The notes under the pieces are model-generated. The model did no database searches. It was not told the origin of the DNA and saw only the letters and a list, made by a program, of their open reading frames with translations. DNA of 64,000 bases from Saprospirales bacterium GYS_P2D (GTDB lineage Bacteria > Bacteroidota > Bacteroidia > Chitinophagales > Saprospiraceae): contig WUUP01000001.1 of the NCBI GenBank assembly GCA_009833045.1, positions 1,120,100-1,184,099 of the forward strand, read 5' to 3'. The translations under genes and the position numbers were made by a program. Position 1 is the stretch's first letter, and every line of letters begins with the position of its first letter. Shown here in pieces: positions 27,007-35,555 of the stretch.

Positions 27007-28548
27007 ATGAGATTTTGGTTGATCATATTGGGATGTATGGGTATAGTCGGGCTGTCTGCTCAGACACTCAGTCGTCAGGAGATACGATCTATCAATCAGG
27101 AGATCCTATTCGTCAATGAATCTATACATGGCTCTCTCGTACTCCATCGTGTCTACGAAGGCTATAATCAAGATATCAATAAGTACGTAGACCTGCCCAG
27201 CTACCAGCTCAATAATTATGGAAATAGTGATCTGCCAGCCGATATTTTTGAGGACCCAGATAGATGGTTTTATCAGGTATCTCCCAATACTTTATACGGT
27301 GCTGTAGAGCGAGAGAGCACAGATCCGATCAAGACCTCCTCTAATGTGCGAAGTATCAAAAGCGTCACTCAAAAAATAAATGCTGATCGTGTATCAATTG
27401 AGAAAACGATCAAAAATGAGGACATGAATCAGCTGAAGGTGATCCAATCTGTCTATAGCAGATTTGAAGAAGTGATCGGCTACTATAAGAGCCTGGAGTC
27501 CAATGTGAAAGCCTATGAGCTAAAGGTCTCAAAAGCTATGTTTAACAATGATCTACCAGAAAAGGAAAAGCAAGTGTATACTGCCTTTGGAGAGATACAT
27601 CTGGATATCAAGAAAGCCATCCGTCTCGTAGGGTCGGACAGTCAGAGCGGCATCATCCGCCTACTCCCTAAGATTGAAAAAGAGCGAAACTGGCTCATGG
27701 CCTGCATATCCGAACTAGACAATGCTCAATATCGCTCCCGGCTGATCGAGATCTTTGATCAGGTGGATCAGATAGTCAAAGGACTCGGCGAATACCTCAA
27801 TGCTCCCAAAGTGCCCGATGAATACAGCATATTCGGCAAAGGATATTACTACAAAAATGTAGTGCTCCTTACTGCGCTCAATCGTTATGGCAATGGATAT
27901 GTCTCTACGCTCAATGAATTTTTTCGACAGGCTAATTGGGAAGTGATCCACTTCATCGAAGAGCCTCACTTCCTGAAAATCATATATCCTGAGACTACAC
28001 CCAAAGACCTCTTAGCTCAACCCATAGAAAAAATCGAAACCCTGGAACAGCTACGAGCACAAATCCAAGAAGAGAAGCAAGCGCCGCCACCCCCTCCACC
28101 AAAAGAGGATACTTTCTTCAAAGGAAGAAATAAAGCAGATGAAGAAATCAAAGAAGATAGCACTCTCACAGAGAGTAGCGTGATCGAAAACCCCAAGATC
28201 GAGACTCCCCTCAAGATCGTCAATACGCATACCATATATGTGGACTCCCTCAGCTTTGACATAGAGCTATATGATCACCTCATCAAGGATGGTGATCGAG
28301 TATCTATCAATGTCAATGGAGAATGGGTCTACAATGATATCTCACTCGAAAAAGAAACGAAGAAAATCAGACTGAATATCAGTGCTGATAAGGAAAACTT
28401 CATCATGGTACAAGCCGTCAATACAGGATGGCGACCGCCGAATACCGTAGGTCTTCGCTATCGCAGTGGCGGCAAGGTCGAAAATATGCTACTAAAAACA
28501 GACCTTAACTCGGCTGAGCTGGTCCATATTAAGTACCGGATTAATTAA
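27007..28548 (+). CDS. Secreted protein of unknown function with a Pro-rich linker
   Basis: The start at 27007 gives a clean signal peptide (MRFWLIILGCMGIVGLSAQ); a longer frame begins at 26938. The 513-residue protein has a helical N-terminal part of about 340 residues with no recognised family. A low-complexity linker with six consecutive prolines lies near residue 360. A C-terminal domain of about 100 residues follows (from TIYVDSLSFDIELYDHLIKDGD). I recall this C-terminal pattern (DxxxxDGDxVSxxxNG, later NTGWRPPNTVGL) as an unnamed beta-sandwich-like domain in many Bacteroidota exported proteins. Its 3' end overlaps the convergent merR gene by 4 bp. Confidence 0.7.
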   Translation: MRFWLIILGCMGIVGLSAQTLSRQEIRSINQEILFVNESIHGSLVLHRVYEGYNQDINKYVDLPSYQLNNYGNSDLPADIFEDPDRWFYQVSPNTLYGAVERESTDPIKTSSNVRSIKSVTQKINADRVSIEKTIKNEDMNQLKVIQSVYSRFEEVIGYYKSLESNVKAYELKVSKAMFNNDLPEKEKQVYTAFGEIHLDIKKAIRLVGSDSQSGIIRLLPKIEKERNWLMACISELDNAQYRSRLIEIFDQVDQIVKGLGEYLNAPKVPDEYSIFGKGYYYKNVVLLTALNRYGNGYVSTLNEFFRQANWEVIHFIEEPHFLKIIYPETTPKDLLAQPIEKIETLEQLRAQIQEEKQAPPPPPPKEDTFFKGRNKADEEIKEDSTLTESSVIENPKIETPLKIVNTHTIYVDSLSFDIELYDHLIKDGDRVSINVNGEWVYNDISLEKETKKIRLNISADKENFIMVQAVNTGWRPPNTVGLRYRSGGKVENMLLKTDLNSAELVHIKYRIN

Positions 28549-29420
28549 CCGACTTTTTTCAAAAAATCCATCGTCTCCTCAGATGAATTTAATACCAAAA
28601 TATTATCAGGCTGCTGTGGCGATAGAGAATTAGCTAATAGTCCAGATAGGAGGATCTTCGTCTCAGAAAATTCTTTTTGTAGCTGCTCTACGTAAAGAGC
28701 AAACTGAGTAGTAGACATGCTATCGTTGACGATAGTGAATATGTAGTCGGGTACTCTGATGTCATTGACTTCTATAAGGTCATTGAAGCTCACATCTACT
28801 CCAGCATTGATGACCTTATATCCTGCCTTGCTGATGAGATAATTGAGGAATAAGAGGCTCAGCTCATTCGTTTCGCCCTCTGGCAGATAGATCAAAAAGG
28901 TCTCCTGACGAGTTGGCTTGAGCTGATCGATATGGACTATACACTTCCGCTTGATGAGATTAGAGACGAATTTTTCGTGTATGGACTTGATACTGCCAGT
29001 TATCCACATCATGGCTAGCTTGTCCAAGAGGGGATAGATCATCTCCAGCATTGTCTCAGCAAATCCCTTTTGCTCAATATTCTTATTGAATATTTTCAGA
29101 AATTTTTCTTCGTCAAGGTCTATCAACGATATCGTCAGCGTATCGAGCTGACCCTCAAAAGTCTGATCTATATCAGATATCTCAGCCACCTTATGCAAGA
29201 TCTCTTCTGGAGACATCTTGGCGATTTTAGAGATCTTAGTGCCATTACGATTGAGCAGAGCGATATTGAGGATATGCTTTAGATCTTCATCGAGGTAGTA
29301 ACGGATATTATTTTCGGTACGACGTGGCTCGACTATGCTGTAGCGTTTTTCCCATATGCGTAGCGTGTGCGCTTTGACGCCCGTTAGTTTTTCTAAATCT
29401 TTAATAGAATAGACCACCAT
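28545..29420 (-). CDS. MerR family regulator with a degenerate B12-binding-like C-terminal domain
   Basis: The 291-residue protein has an N-terminal MerR winged helix (YSIKDLEKLTGVKAHTLRIWEKRY, residues 4-27). A helical bundle (about 85-165) and a Rossmann-like domain (about 173-291) follow, the plan of the CarH/LitR photoreceptor regulators. The B12 ligands are missing. The GExHELG motif reads GETNELS, with Asn185 in place of the axial His. The W-x9-EH motif reads W139-x9-E149-K150. It is therefore unlikely to sense light through adenosylcobalamin. It is divergent from bshA, across 227 bp with a direct repeat. Confidence 0.85.
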   Translation of the reverse strand: MVVYSIKDLEKLTGVKAHTLRIWEKRYSIVEPRRTENNIRYYLDEDLKHILNIALLNRNGTKISKIAKMSPEEILHKVAEISDIDQTFEGQLDTLTISLIDLDEEKFLKIFNKNIEQKGFAETMLEMIYPLLDKLAMMWITGSIKSIHEKFVSNLIKRKCIVHIDQLKPTRQETFLIYLPEGETNELSLLFLNYLISKAGYKVINAGVDVSFNDLIEVNDIRVPDYIFTIVNDSMSTTQFALYVEQLQKEFSETKILLSGLLANSLSPQQPDNILVLNSSEETMDFLKKVG

Positions 29421-29500
29421 GGCACACTACTTACTTAAGGGGATACAGCAATATTTTTTAAACGAATGATTGCTTCTACAGTTATTAAAGGTAAAATTGA

Positions 29501-29600
29501 ACTAACAGTTCATGACTGAAGTATTCTGCACTTTTATAACTGTGATAAATAAGCTACAAATATAAAGAAGTGTTAATCACTATCACTAACAGGTTTAGTC
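29501..29600. promoter_or_regulatory. Direct repeats in the merR-bshA divergent intergenic region
   Basis: ACTAACAGTTCATGACT (from 29501) and ACTAACAGGTTTAGTCA (from 29585) share ACTAACAG and a similar following half, 84 bp apart (about eight helical turns). They are candidate operator sites for the divergent MerR-type regulator. Confidence 0.3.
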
Positions 29601-29647
29601 AAGTGAGAAGTGCAGACTTTTAAGAGCATTATAAAATACTAACTAAC

Positions 29648-30790
29648 ATGAAAATAGGTGTCGTCTGTTATCCAACATTTGGAGGTAGTGGAGTCGTAGC
29701 TACTGAGCTGGGCATTCAGTTTGCTAAGCGAGGTCACGAGGTCCACTTTATCACCTACGAGCGCCCTGCCCGACTTGATGTGTTCATGAGCAATGTCTAT
29801 TTTCATGAGGTCTTACCTTTTAAATATTCCTTATTTAAGTATACTCCCTACGAGACGACTCTGGCGGGCCGGATGGTAGATGTGGTCAAAAATGAAAAGC
29901 TTGATGTACTTCATGTACACTATGCAATACCACATGCATCAGTGGCATTCATGGCTAAAAGTATCCTCAAGACACAAGGTATAGAGATACCCGTCATCAC
30001 CACACTGCATGGTACGGATATCACCCTTATCGGGAAAGATCCTGCACTCTCGCCTGTAGTAGAGTTTAGCATCAATAATAGTGATGGTGTATCAGCGGTA
30101 TCGCATTTCTTAAAGGATGCTACACATCAAAACTTCAACATCACTCGTGAGATCGACGTCATTTATAATTTTATTGACTTTGAGAAGTTTCAGAAGACGG
30201 ACAAGTCTCACTTCAAGAAAGCCATCGCCCCCAATGGTGAAAAGATCCTGACACATATCTCAAACTTCCGTTCCGTCAAACGAGCAGAGGATGCCATTTT
30301 CATATTCAAAAATGTATATCAATCCATTCCGAGTAAACTATTTATGATAGGTGATGGGCCCGAGCGATCTAAGCTCGAGAAGATCTGTCGTGAGATAGGG
30401 CTCTGTCACGAGATTAGATTTCTCGGTAAGCAGGGAGCCATCGGAGAGCTACTTTCTATCTCAGACCTATTCTTATTACCATCGTCTAATGAAAGTTTTG
30501 GCTTGGCAGCACTGGAGGCTATGGCCCTGGAGGTCCCTGTCATCTCCACCAATGCTGGAGGTATCCCGGAGGTCAATGTACATGGAGAGACCGGCTATCT
30601 GAGTGAGATCGGAGATGTCGAGGATATGTCCAAAAATGCGATACATATACTCTCCGACGAGAGTAGACATCAGCAGTTTAGGGCAAATGCTTTTAAAAAG
30701 GCTCAAGAGTTTAACGTGCAAAAGATAGTGCCCCAATATGAGGCTCTCTATGAGCGAGCGATAGAACGATGTAAAGGTGTGATGGTATAG
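29648..30790 (+). CDS. bshA: N-acetyl-alpha-D-glucosaminyl L-malate synthase BshA (bacillithiol synthesis)
   Basis: BshA joins UDP-GlcNAc and L-malate in the first step of bacillithiol synthesis. The 380-residue GT4 protein begins MKIGVVCYPTFGGSGVVATELG, a stretch characteristic of BshA. It also has HVHYAIPHA, TTLHGTDITLIG and the GT4 E-x7-E region NESFGLAALEAMALE. The later enzymes BshB and BshC are not in the window. It is divergent from the MerR-like gene. Confidence 0.94.
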   Translation: MKIGVVCYPTFGGSGVVATELGIQFAKRGHEVHFITYERPARLDVFMSNVYFHEVLPFKYSLFKYTPYETTLAGRMVDVVKNEKLDVLHVHYAIPHASVAFMAKSILKTQGIEIPVITTLHGTDITLIGKDPALSPVVEFSINNSDGVSAVSHFLKDATHQNFNITREIDVIYNFIDFEKFQKTDKSHFKKAIAPNGEKILTHISNFRSVKRAEDAIFIFKNVYQSIPSKLFMIGDGPERSKLEKICREIGLCHEIRFLGKQGAIGELLSISDLFLLPSSNESFGLAALEAMALEVPVISTNAGGIPEVNVHGETGYLSEIGDVEDMSKNAIHILSDESRHQQFRANAFKKAQEFNVQKIVPQYEALYERAIERCKGVMV

Positions 30791-30828
30791 ACTTTAAGCC
30801 TCTTGCTATGGGAAACTTTATTCCCCTT

Positions 30829-30852
30829 AATATTCGTTATCTTCAAATATTC
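30829..30852 (+). promoter_or_regulatory. Repeated AATATTC sites before the toxin-antitoxin pair
   Basis: AATATTC occurs at 30829-30835 and 30846-30852, 17 bp apart, shortly before the antitoxin start (30867). Its core AATATT is self-complementary. It may be the autoregulatory operator usual for such pairs. Confidence 0.25.
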
Positions 30853-30866
30853 AAAATCATTAATCA

Positions 30867-31058
30867 ATGGAAGGTGTACACTACGTCAAAGATGAAAATG
30901 ATAAAAAAATCGCTGTTCAGCTATCTTACGAGGTGTATGGACATATGCTCGATGATTTGATAGACGGCTTAATCGCTGAATCAAGGAAAAACGATGAGAA
31001 AATCAGCTTAGAACAATTCACGAAGGAGCTTCGTGAAGAAGGCCTGTTAGAATCGTGA
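30867..31058 (+). CDS. Putative antitoxin partner of RelE-type toxin
   Basis: This is a 63-residue acidic protein with no recognised DNA-binding fold but with the size, charge and position of a RelB/Phd-like or helical antitoxin. Its stop codon overlaps the toxin's GTG start in a GTGA arrangement, typical of coupled toxin-antitoxin genes. Identification rests mainly on that linkage. Confidence 0.7.
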   Translation: MEGVHYVKDENDKKIAVQLSYEVYGHMLDDLIDGLIAESRKNDEKISLEQFTKELREEGLLES

Positions 31059-31309
31059 AGTATCAATTGATAATAAGTAGACAGGCTGCTAAAGAAATAA
31101 AGAAACTCCCCCGACAAGTTATCCCAAGAATATACTCCAAAATCTCATCTCTAACCGAGGATCCTCGACCATCAGGAGTAGTAAAATTAGTCTCATTCGA
31201 TAATCTTTGGAGAGTCAGAGTGGGCAACTTTCGTATTCTATATTCTATTGATGACAACATACAAATAATCGATGTACGTCAAGTCGTCAATCGAAAAGAC
31301 GCCTACTAA
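31055..31309 (+). CDS. RelE/ParE family toxin
   Basis: This 84-residue protein starts at GTG (31055). The RelE fold is visible as YQLIISRQAAKEIKKLPRQ, then LWRVRVGNFRILYSIDDN and the closing IIDVRQVVNRKDAY. The basic and Tyr/Arg residues in the central strand are those used by RelE-type mRNA interferases on ribosomes. It overlaps its antitoxin by 4 nt. The pair stands alone between bshA and porZ. Confidence 0.85.
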   Translation: MKYQLIISRQAAKEIKKLPRQVIPRIYSKISSLTEDPRPSGVVKLVSFDNLWRVRVGNFRILYSIDDNIQIIDVRQVVNRKDAY

Positions 31310-31365
31310 TATCAGCATTTCATACCTAACAAGTTCTACACCGACTACACATAGAAATCCCAGAA

Positions 31366-33672
31366 CTACCTCAACACCATTATCTTAGTCACAAAAGCAT
31401 CTGGATCTCTGAATGAGGAGCTCTCACTGCTGAATACTAAATAGACTCCAGCAGTGACTCGTTTGCCATCTTGGTTTTGACCGTCCCAGATCGCTTGTCC
31501 ACCGAGCGCAGTAGTCTGATAGACCAAGTGGCCATTGATATCTGTGATTTTCACCTCCGCATCTTCTGTGAGCCCTCTGATAGCGATAGGACCTACATAG
31601 TCGGGAGCGACAGGATTAGGATAAGCATGTACATCTGCTGCTCGGTGCCGATTTTCAGGATTAGTACTATTGGTTTTGATAGATAGCATACCCTTGTCAG
31701 TACCAATATACATCTCTCCAGACTCACCGTCATAGGCCATGGCATTGATCTGATCGTCAAATAATGGACTATTATCAGCAGTATAGTGAGCGATCTGATC
31801 ATCCCCATCAGCAGACTGTACGAACACACCATTACTCGTGCCAAACCATTTTTGATTAGCCCCGTCTACCTCAATACAACGGATTTGCTGATCAGCCAGC
31901 AAGAATGCTGCTATACTATCCTGTAGGACCTTTCTACGGACGCCTGTGCACTCTCCCGTCCAGATGTCATCACCACAGTCAAATATCACAGGACCCTCTG
32001 AGCTGCCGATCCAGATATCACCGTCACGATCCTCAGTAGCAGCATATATTCTGTTAGTTGGGAGTTCTGTATTGGAGCTATTAAGATAGATCTGTCGGTC
32101 GTCACTGGATGAAGTGATATCTTCTCCCGGATCATAGACGATCACGCCTCCAGAGGTGCCTCCGATAGTCATCCAGAGACGTCCCTGCTCATCGATGATT
32201 AGATCACTGAGTAACATAGATCCATCGATAGCAAAGCTGTACCACTCTCCTGTAGCAGTGTATACATGGAGCGGTCGAGCAGCACCATGAGTAGTGATCC
32301 ATAGATTTTCATCACGATCAAAAGCCAATCCCGATATGCGCTCTCGAGCCTCATCTCCGACGGCCCCCTCCAGTGAGGAATTCTCCTGTCTAAAGACTTG
32401 ATAGCCATCTGCGCTCATCTCCAATAGTCCTCCCCAAAAACTACCCACATATACTCGCTCATCGCTCGGATGAGCTGCAGTACGATACATACTGAGTAGC
32501 TCATTTTCTCTGATCGCTGAGGTATTAAATTCATTGAAATTTTCCCATCCATTTTCATCACGGATATAGTACCCTTGACGAGAAAATAGATACTGAAAAT
32601 TGTCAGTGACTCCTCCCTCTGCTACATAGACTATACCTTCCTGCACGTCAATATCACTGCTGCTATGGTGATATGGCGAGTCATAGCTCAGCGTCTGGCA
32701 GGACTGGCCCACCTCATCAGCATATCGGATACCTGGAAACTCCTCACCATACCATACTCGGCCCCGCTCATCGATCAGCGCATCGAGTACTCTACTGACA
32801 CATTCTCCACCTACTATAGTCCTCTCTACTCCATCCCAAAAGTGCACCTGGCTACTAAAAGCATCATCTCTGTAGCCCACTATCAAGTAGCCCTCATCTT
32901 GGGCCAAAAACTCCAAATTAAAATCCTTTGGTCCTATCAAAAGAGAATCAGCTCTACTATCCCCGTCATATGAATATACCACATCGTCAGTCCCTATGAT
33001 GAGCCGCTCTTCAGATAGCTCCAGGCCGATGATCTCTGCTAAACTGGATAATCCAAAACCCTCATCGAGCAACTCCCAAAGACTGAAGTCACTAAAGTTG
33101 ATCTGTGGGTCATCTGCGATACGGTAAAGTCCGTCCTCCATAGCAGCATAAACATACCCATCGTATAGGATGACATCATTGACTCGTATGTTAGTAATCG
33201 TATTTTCAGTAAATGAGAGAGACTCCGCATTCATCTGCAATACTCCTATACCTGTAGAGAAGAAAATTCGCTCATCTGCAGTATATATATTGAATATTCG
33301 CTTATCACCACTGATAGTCGTATTCTCTTTGATATTTGGGATATTGATGGTCGTCTCGTCATCTCGGAGTATGTCTATGTTACTATTCTCGTAGGCGACT
33401 ATGAGGTATTCATGCTCCTGATCATAGTGGATCGCATCGATGCCCGTATCACTGAGACCATTGACCTTTGAGATGAAGTCTACGCTTTGATCCTCCTTGT
33501 CGATGATGATGAGATCCCACAGCGTGGCATAGATTATTTTTTTTTCAGACTGGGTCACGAGACGACCATTCTGATGGGGGAGATGTGACCGCCACTCACC
33601 GATAGCTAAGCCCTGAGCATCAAGATCAAGACATAATGACAACAGCAGTAAATAAATCAAATAGTGCCTCAT
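31366..33672 (-). CDS. porZ: PorZ-like type IX secretion system beta-propeller protein
   Basis: PorZ is a surface component of the type IX secretion attachment complex that helps deliver the lipid anchor to cargo. The 768-residue protein has a signal peptide and the PorZ-typical opening IGEWRSHLPHQNGRLVTQSEKKIIYAT. It continues into two-component-regulator-type propeller repeats such as ISKVNGLSDTGIDAIHYD and later WIGSSEGPVIFD. A C-terminal sorting-type domain (about 690-768) starts at HAYPNPVAP and ends FVTKIMVLR. Its start overlaps nadD by 4 nt (ATGA), giving a dnaN-nadD-porZ run. Confidence 0.88.
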   Translation of the reverse strand: MRHYLIYLLLLSLCLDLDAQGLAIGEWRSHLPHQNGRLVTQSEKKIIYATLWDLIIIDKEDQSVDFISKVNGLSDTGIDAIHYDQEHEYLIVAYENSNIDILRDDETTINIPNIKENTTISGDKRIFNIYTADERIFFSTGIGVLQMNAESLSFTENTITNIRVNDVILYDGYVYAAMEDGLYRIADDPQINFSDFSLWELLDEGFGLSSLAEIIGLELSEERLIIGTDDVVYSYDGDSRADSLLIGPKDFNLEFLAQDEGYLIVGYRDDAFSSQVHFWDGVERTIVGGECVSRVLDALIDERGRVWYGEEFPGIRYADEVGQSCQTLSYDSPYHHSSSDIDVQEGIVYVAEGGVTDNFQYLFSRQGYYIRDENGWENFNEFNTSAIRENELLSMYRTAAHPSDERVYVGSFWGGLLEMSADGYQVFRQENSSLEGAVGDEARERISGLAFDRDENLWITTHGAARPLHVYTATGEWYSFAIDGSMLLSDLIIDEQGRLWMTIGGTSGGVIVYDPGEDITSSSDDRQIYLNSSNTELPTNRIYAATEDRDGDIWIGSSEGPVIFDCGDDIWTGECTGVRRKVLQDSIAAFLLADQQIRCIEVDGANQKWFGTSNGVFVQSADGDDQIAHYTADNSPLFDDQINAMAYDGESGEMYIGTDKGMLSIKTNSTNPENRHRAADVHAYPNPVAPDYVGPIAIRGLTEDAEVKITDINGHLVYQTTALGGQAIWDGQNQDGKRVTAGVYLVFSSESSSFRDPDAFVTKIMVLR

Positions 33673-34250
33673 GGCATATTTTCGTATATCGGATTATCCT
33701 TAAGATATTCAAACACTGGATCAGTGACTAAATATTGTATTGACTTTCCTTCTTTTATTGTCCTGCGGATATATGATGAGGAGATATTGAGCATGGGCGC
33801 CTCATGCACATGAACCTGGGGGTGATCGACGAACTGGTGGTCACTATGTGTGCTACGCTTGTAGACATAGATCTCATGATCCACTAGGATCTTCTCATAG
33901 TTTTTCCACTTATGAAAGCTTGCCAGATTATCACCTCCCATGATCAGTGTGAATGTCTTCGTAGGAAAATGCTCTTTGAGATAGGTCAAGGTGTCTATCG
34001 TATATGAAGGCTTAGGCATTGAGAATTCTACATTAGAAGACTCGATCTTTTCATGTCCCTCGAGTGCCAAATTGAGGAGGTGTAGTCGGTCATAGTCATT
34101 AGCCAAAGTCCTGCGCTCTTTGAATGGATTTTGAGGAGAGACCACCATCCATATCCTATCGAGATCAGTATGCTCGACCATATAATTAGCTATGATCAGG
34201 TGACCTACGTGTACCGGATTGAACGAGCCGAAAAATAATCCGACCTTCAT
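33669..34250 (-). CDS. nadD: Nicotinate-nucleotide adenylyltransferase
   Basis: NadD converts nicotinate mononucleotide to NaAD, upstream of NAD kinase (17.9 kb). The start used is the second Met (MKVGLFFGSFNP), two codons inside the longest frame. The nucleotidyltransferase motifs are FNPVHVGHL and the C-terminal ISSSYIRRTI. The length of about 193 residues is typical. It lies 19 bases after dnaN and overlaps porZ. Confidence 0.95.
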   Translation of the reverse strand: MKVGLFFGSFNPVHVGHLIIANYMVEHTDLDRIWMVVSPQNPFKERRTLANDYDRLHLLNLALEGHEKIESSNVEFSMPKPSYTIDTLTYLKEHFPTKTFTLIMGGDNLASFHKWKNYEKILVDHEIYVYKRSTHSDHQFVDHPQVHVHEAPMLNISSSYIRRTIKEGKSIQYLVTDPVFEYLKDNPIYENMP

Positions 34251-34269
34251 ATACATTGGATTGATGATA

Positions 34270-35385
34270 TTAATTGCCCATCATGACCGGCATCACGAGC
34301 ATGATCAGTTCTTCATTTTCATCCTGATCGGTCGGTACGAGTATACCTGCACGGTTAGGTGATGAAAGTTTGAAGCTCACCTGATCGACCCCGATGACAT
34401 TGAGCATCTCTATCAAGAATTTTGCATTAAACCCAATATTCATAGTATCCCCGTCGTACTCACAGCTCATCTGTTCCGTCGCTTCATTAGAGAAGTCGAG
34501 ATCCTGTGCGGATACTGTCAGGCTGCCTTCTGTTAGATTGAGCACTACTTGATTAGTGGATTTGTTGGCATAGATGGATATACGTCTGAGTGAGTTGAGA
34601 AAGTCCACTCTATCGAGATTCAATATGTTAGCATTATCATATGGGATGACAGCATTGTAGTCAGGATATTTTGCATCGATCAGCCTGATGATGATCTCCG
34701 AGTCAGCCAGTTTAAAAAAAGCATTCTGTTTATTATAAGACAGCTCTACTTCTCCATCTCCGCTAATGGCATTTTTAAGGAGATTGAGTCCTTTTTTAGG
34801 CACGATGAAAGAGTTCACCTTATTAGTGCTCTCTGTCTGAAATGAATACTTTACTAATTTATGGGCATCAGTGGCTACGAATATTAGCCCTGTCTCTTCG
34901 ATCTGGAAGTACAGTCCCTGCATGGCCATTCGGAGTTCGTCACTGCTGGTAGCGAATAATGTTTTATTCAGCGCTTTGGACAGCACTTCTTCACTTAGTA
35001 TTATCTGATCGACTTCTTCAGATGCAGGTAGCTCTGGGTAATCTTCTGGACTATCACCTGCCAGCTTGTACTTGCCGTAGGCAGAGGTGAGAGTAATCGC
35101 TCGAGTCCCGTGATCTACCTCTATAGTGATCGGCTGCTCTGGGAGTGCCTTGAGCGTATCCATTAATATTTTGGCAGGAATAGCTATATCTCCATCTTCT
35201 TCCATCGCTACTTCTATATCCGTGATCACTGTAGTCTCCAGATTTGAGGCGATGATTGTCAGTTTATTCTCACTCAGCTTGAATAAGAAATCTTCCAATA
35301 TTGGCAGCACAGTATTGGAGCCTATGACTCCATTTGCCAAACTTAATTTCTTGAGCAATTCAGAAGATGATACGCTAAATTTCAT
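34270..35385 (-). CDS. dnaN: DNA polymerase III beta subunit (sliding clamp)
   Basis: The 371-residue clamp protein has the three-domain layout of the family, opening MKFSVSSSELLKKLSLANGVIGSNTVLPILEDFLF. The C-terminus is shaped by LVMPVMMGN, matching the usual clamp end (LxMPxRL-like). It tethers polymerase III to DNA. It leads the dnaN-nadD-porZ run. dnaA is not adjacent, so this is not an obvious origin locus. A good -7 box lies about 40 bases upstream. Confidence 0.97.
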   Translation of the reverse strand: MKFSVSSSELLKKLSLANGVIGSNTVLPILEDFLFKLSENKLTIIASNLETTVITDIEVAMEEDGDIAIPAKILMDTLKALPEQPITIEVDHGTRAITLTSAYGKYKLAGDSPEDYPELPASEEVDQIILSEEVLSKALNKTLFATSSDELRMAMQGLYFQIEETGLIFVATDAHKLVKYSFQTESTNKVNSFIVPKKGLNLLKNAISGDGEVELSYNKQNAFFKLADSEIIIRLIDAKYPDYNAVIPYDNANILNLDRVDFLNSLRRISIYANKSTNQVVLNLTEGSLTVSAQDLDFSNEATEQMSCEYDGDTMNIGFNAKFLIEMLNVIGVDQVSFKLSSPNRAGILVPTDQDENEELIMLVMPVMMGN

Positions 35386-35425
35386 CCAGATTTATATTGT
35401 TGTTTGTTCAAAAACTAAAACTACA

Positions 35426-35433
35426 CAAAAATA
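35426..35433 (-). promoter_or_regulatory. Promoter -7 box of dnaN
   Basis: On the minus strand TATTTTTG matches TAnnTTTG perfectly, about 41 bases before the dnaN ATG. Confidence 0.5.
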
Positions 35434-35523
35434 GGACAATACAATTTATGTGCGTTCTTGTGGATTAGTATTCTTTCCACCATTGAGCTAATTCTTTTTT
35501 CCACATATGATCATTAGGTTGTG

Positions 35524-35531
35524 TAATTTTG
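35524..35531 (+). promoter_or_regulatory. Promoter -7 box of the M16-mre run
   Basis: TAATTTTG matches TAnnTTTG perfectly. It overlaps the TTG (35529) that begins the longest frame of the M16 gene, so that TTG is probably not the start; the GTG at 35556 is downstream of the expected transcription start. Confidence 0.55.
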
Positions 35532-35555
35532 CGTGATTTTTCAAAAACCAATCGT

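Noticed and set aside
35529-35555. TTG start of the M16 homologue at 35529
   Set aside because: The TTG is part of a perfect -7 promoter box, so it would not be in the transcript.
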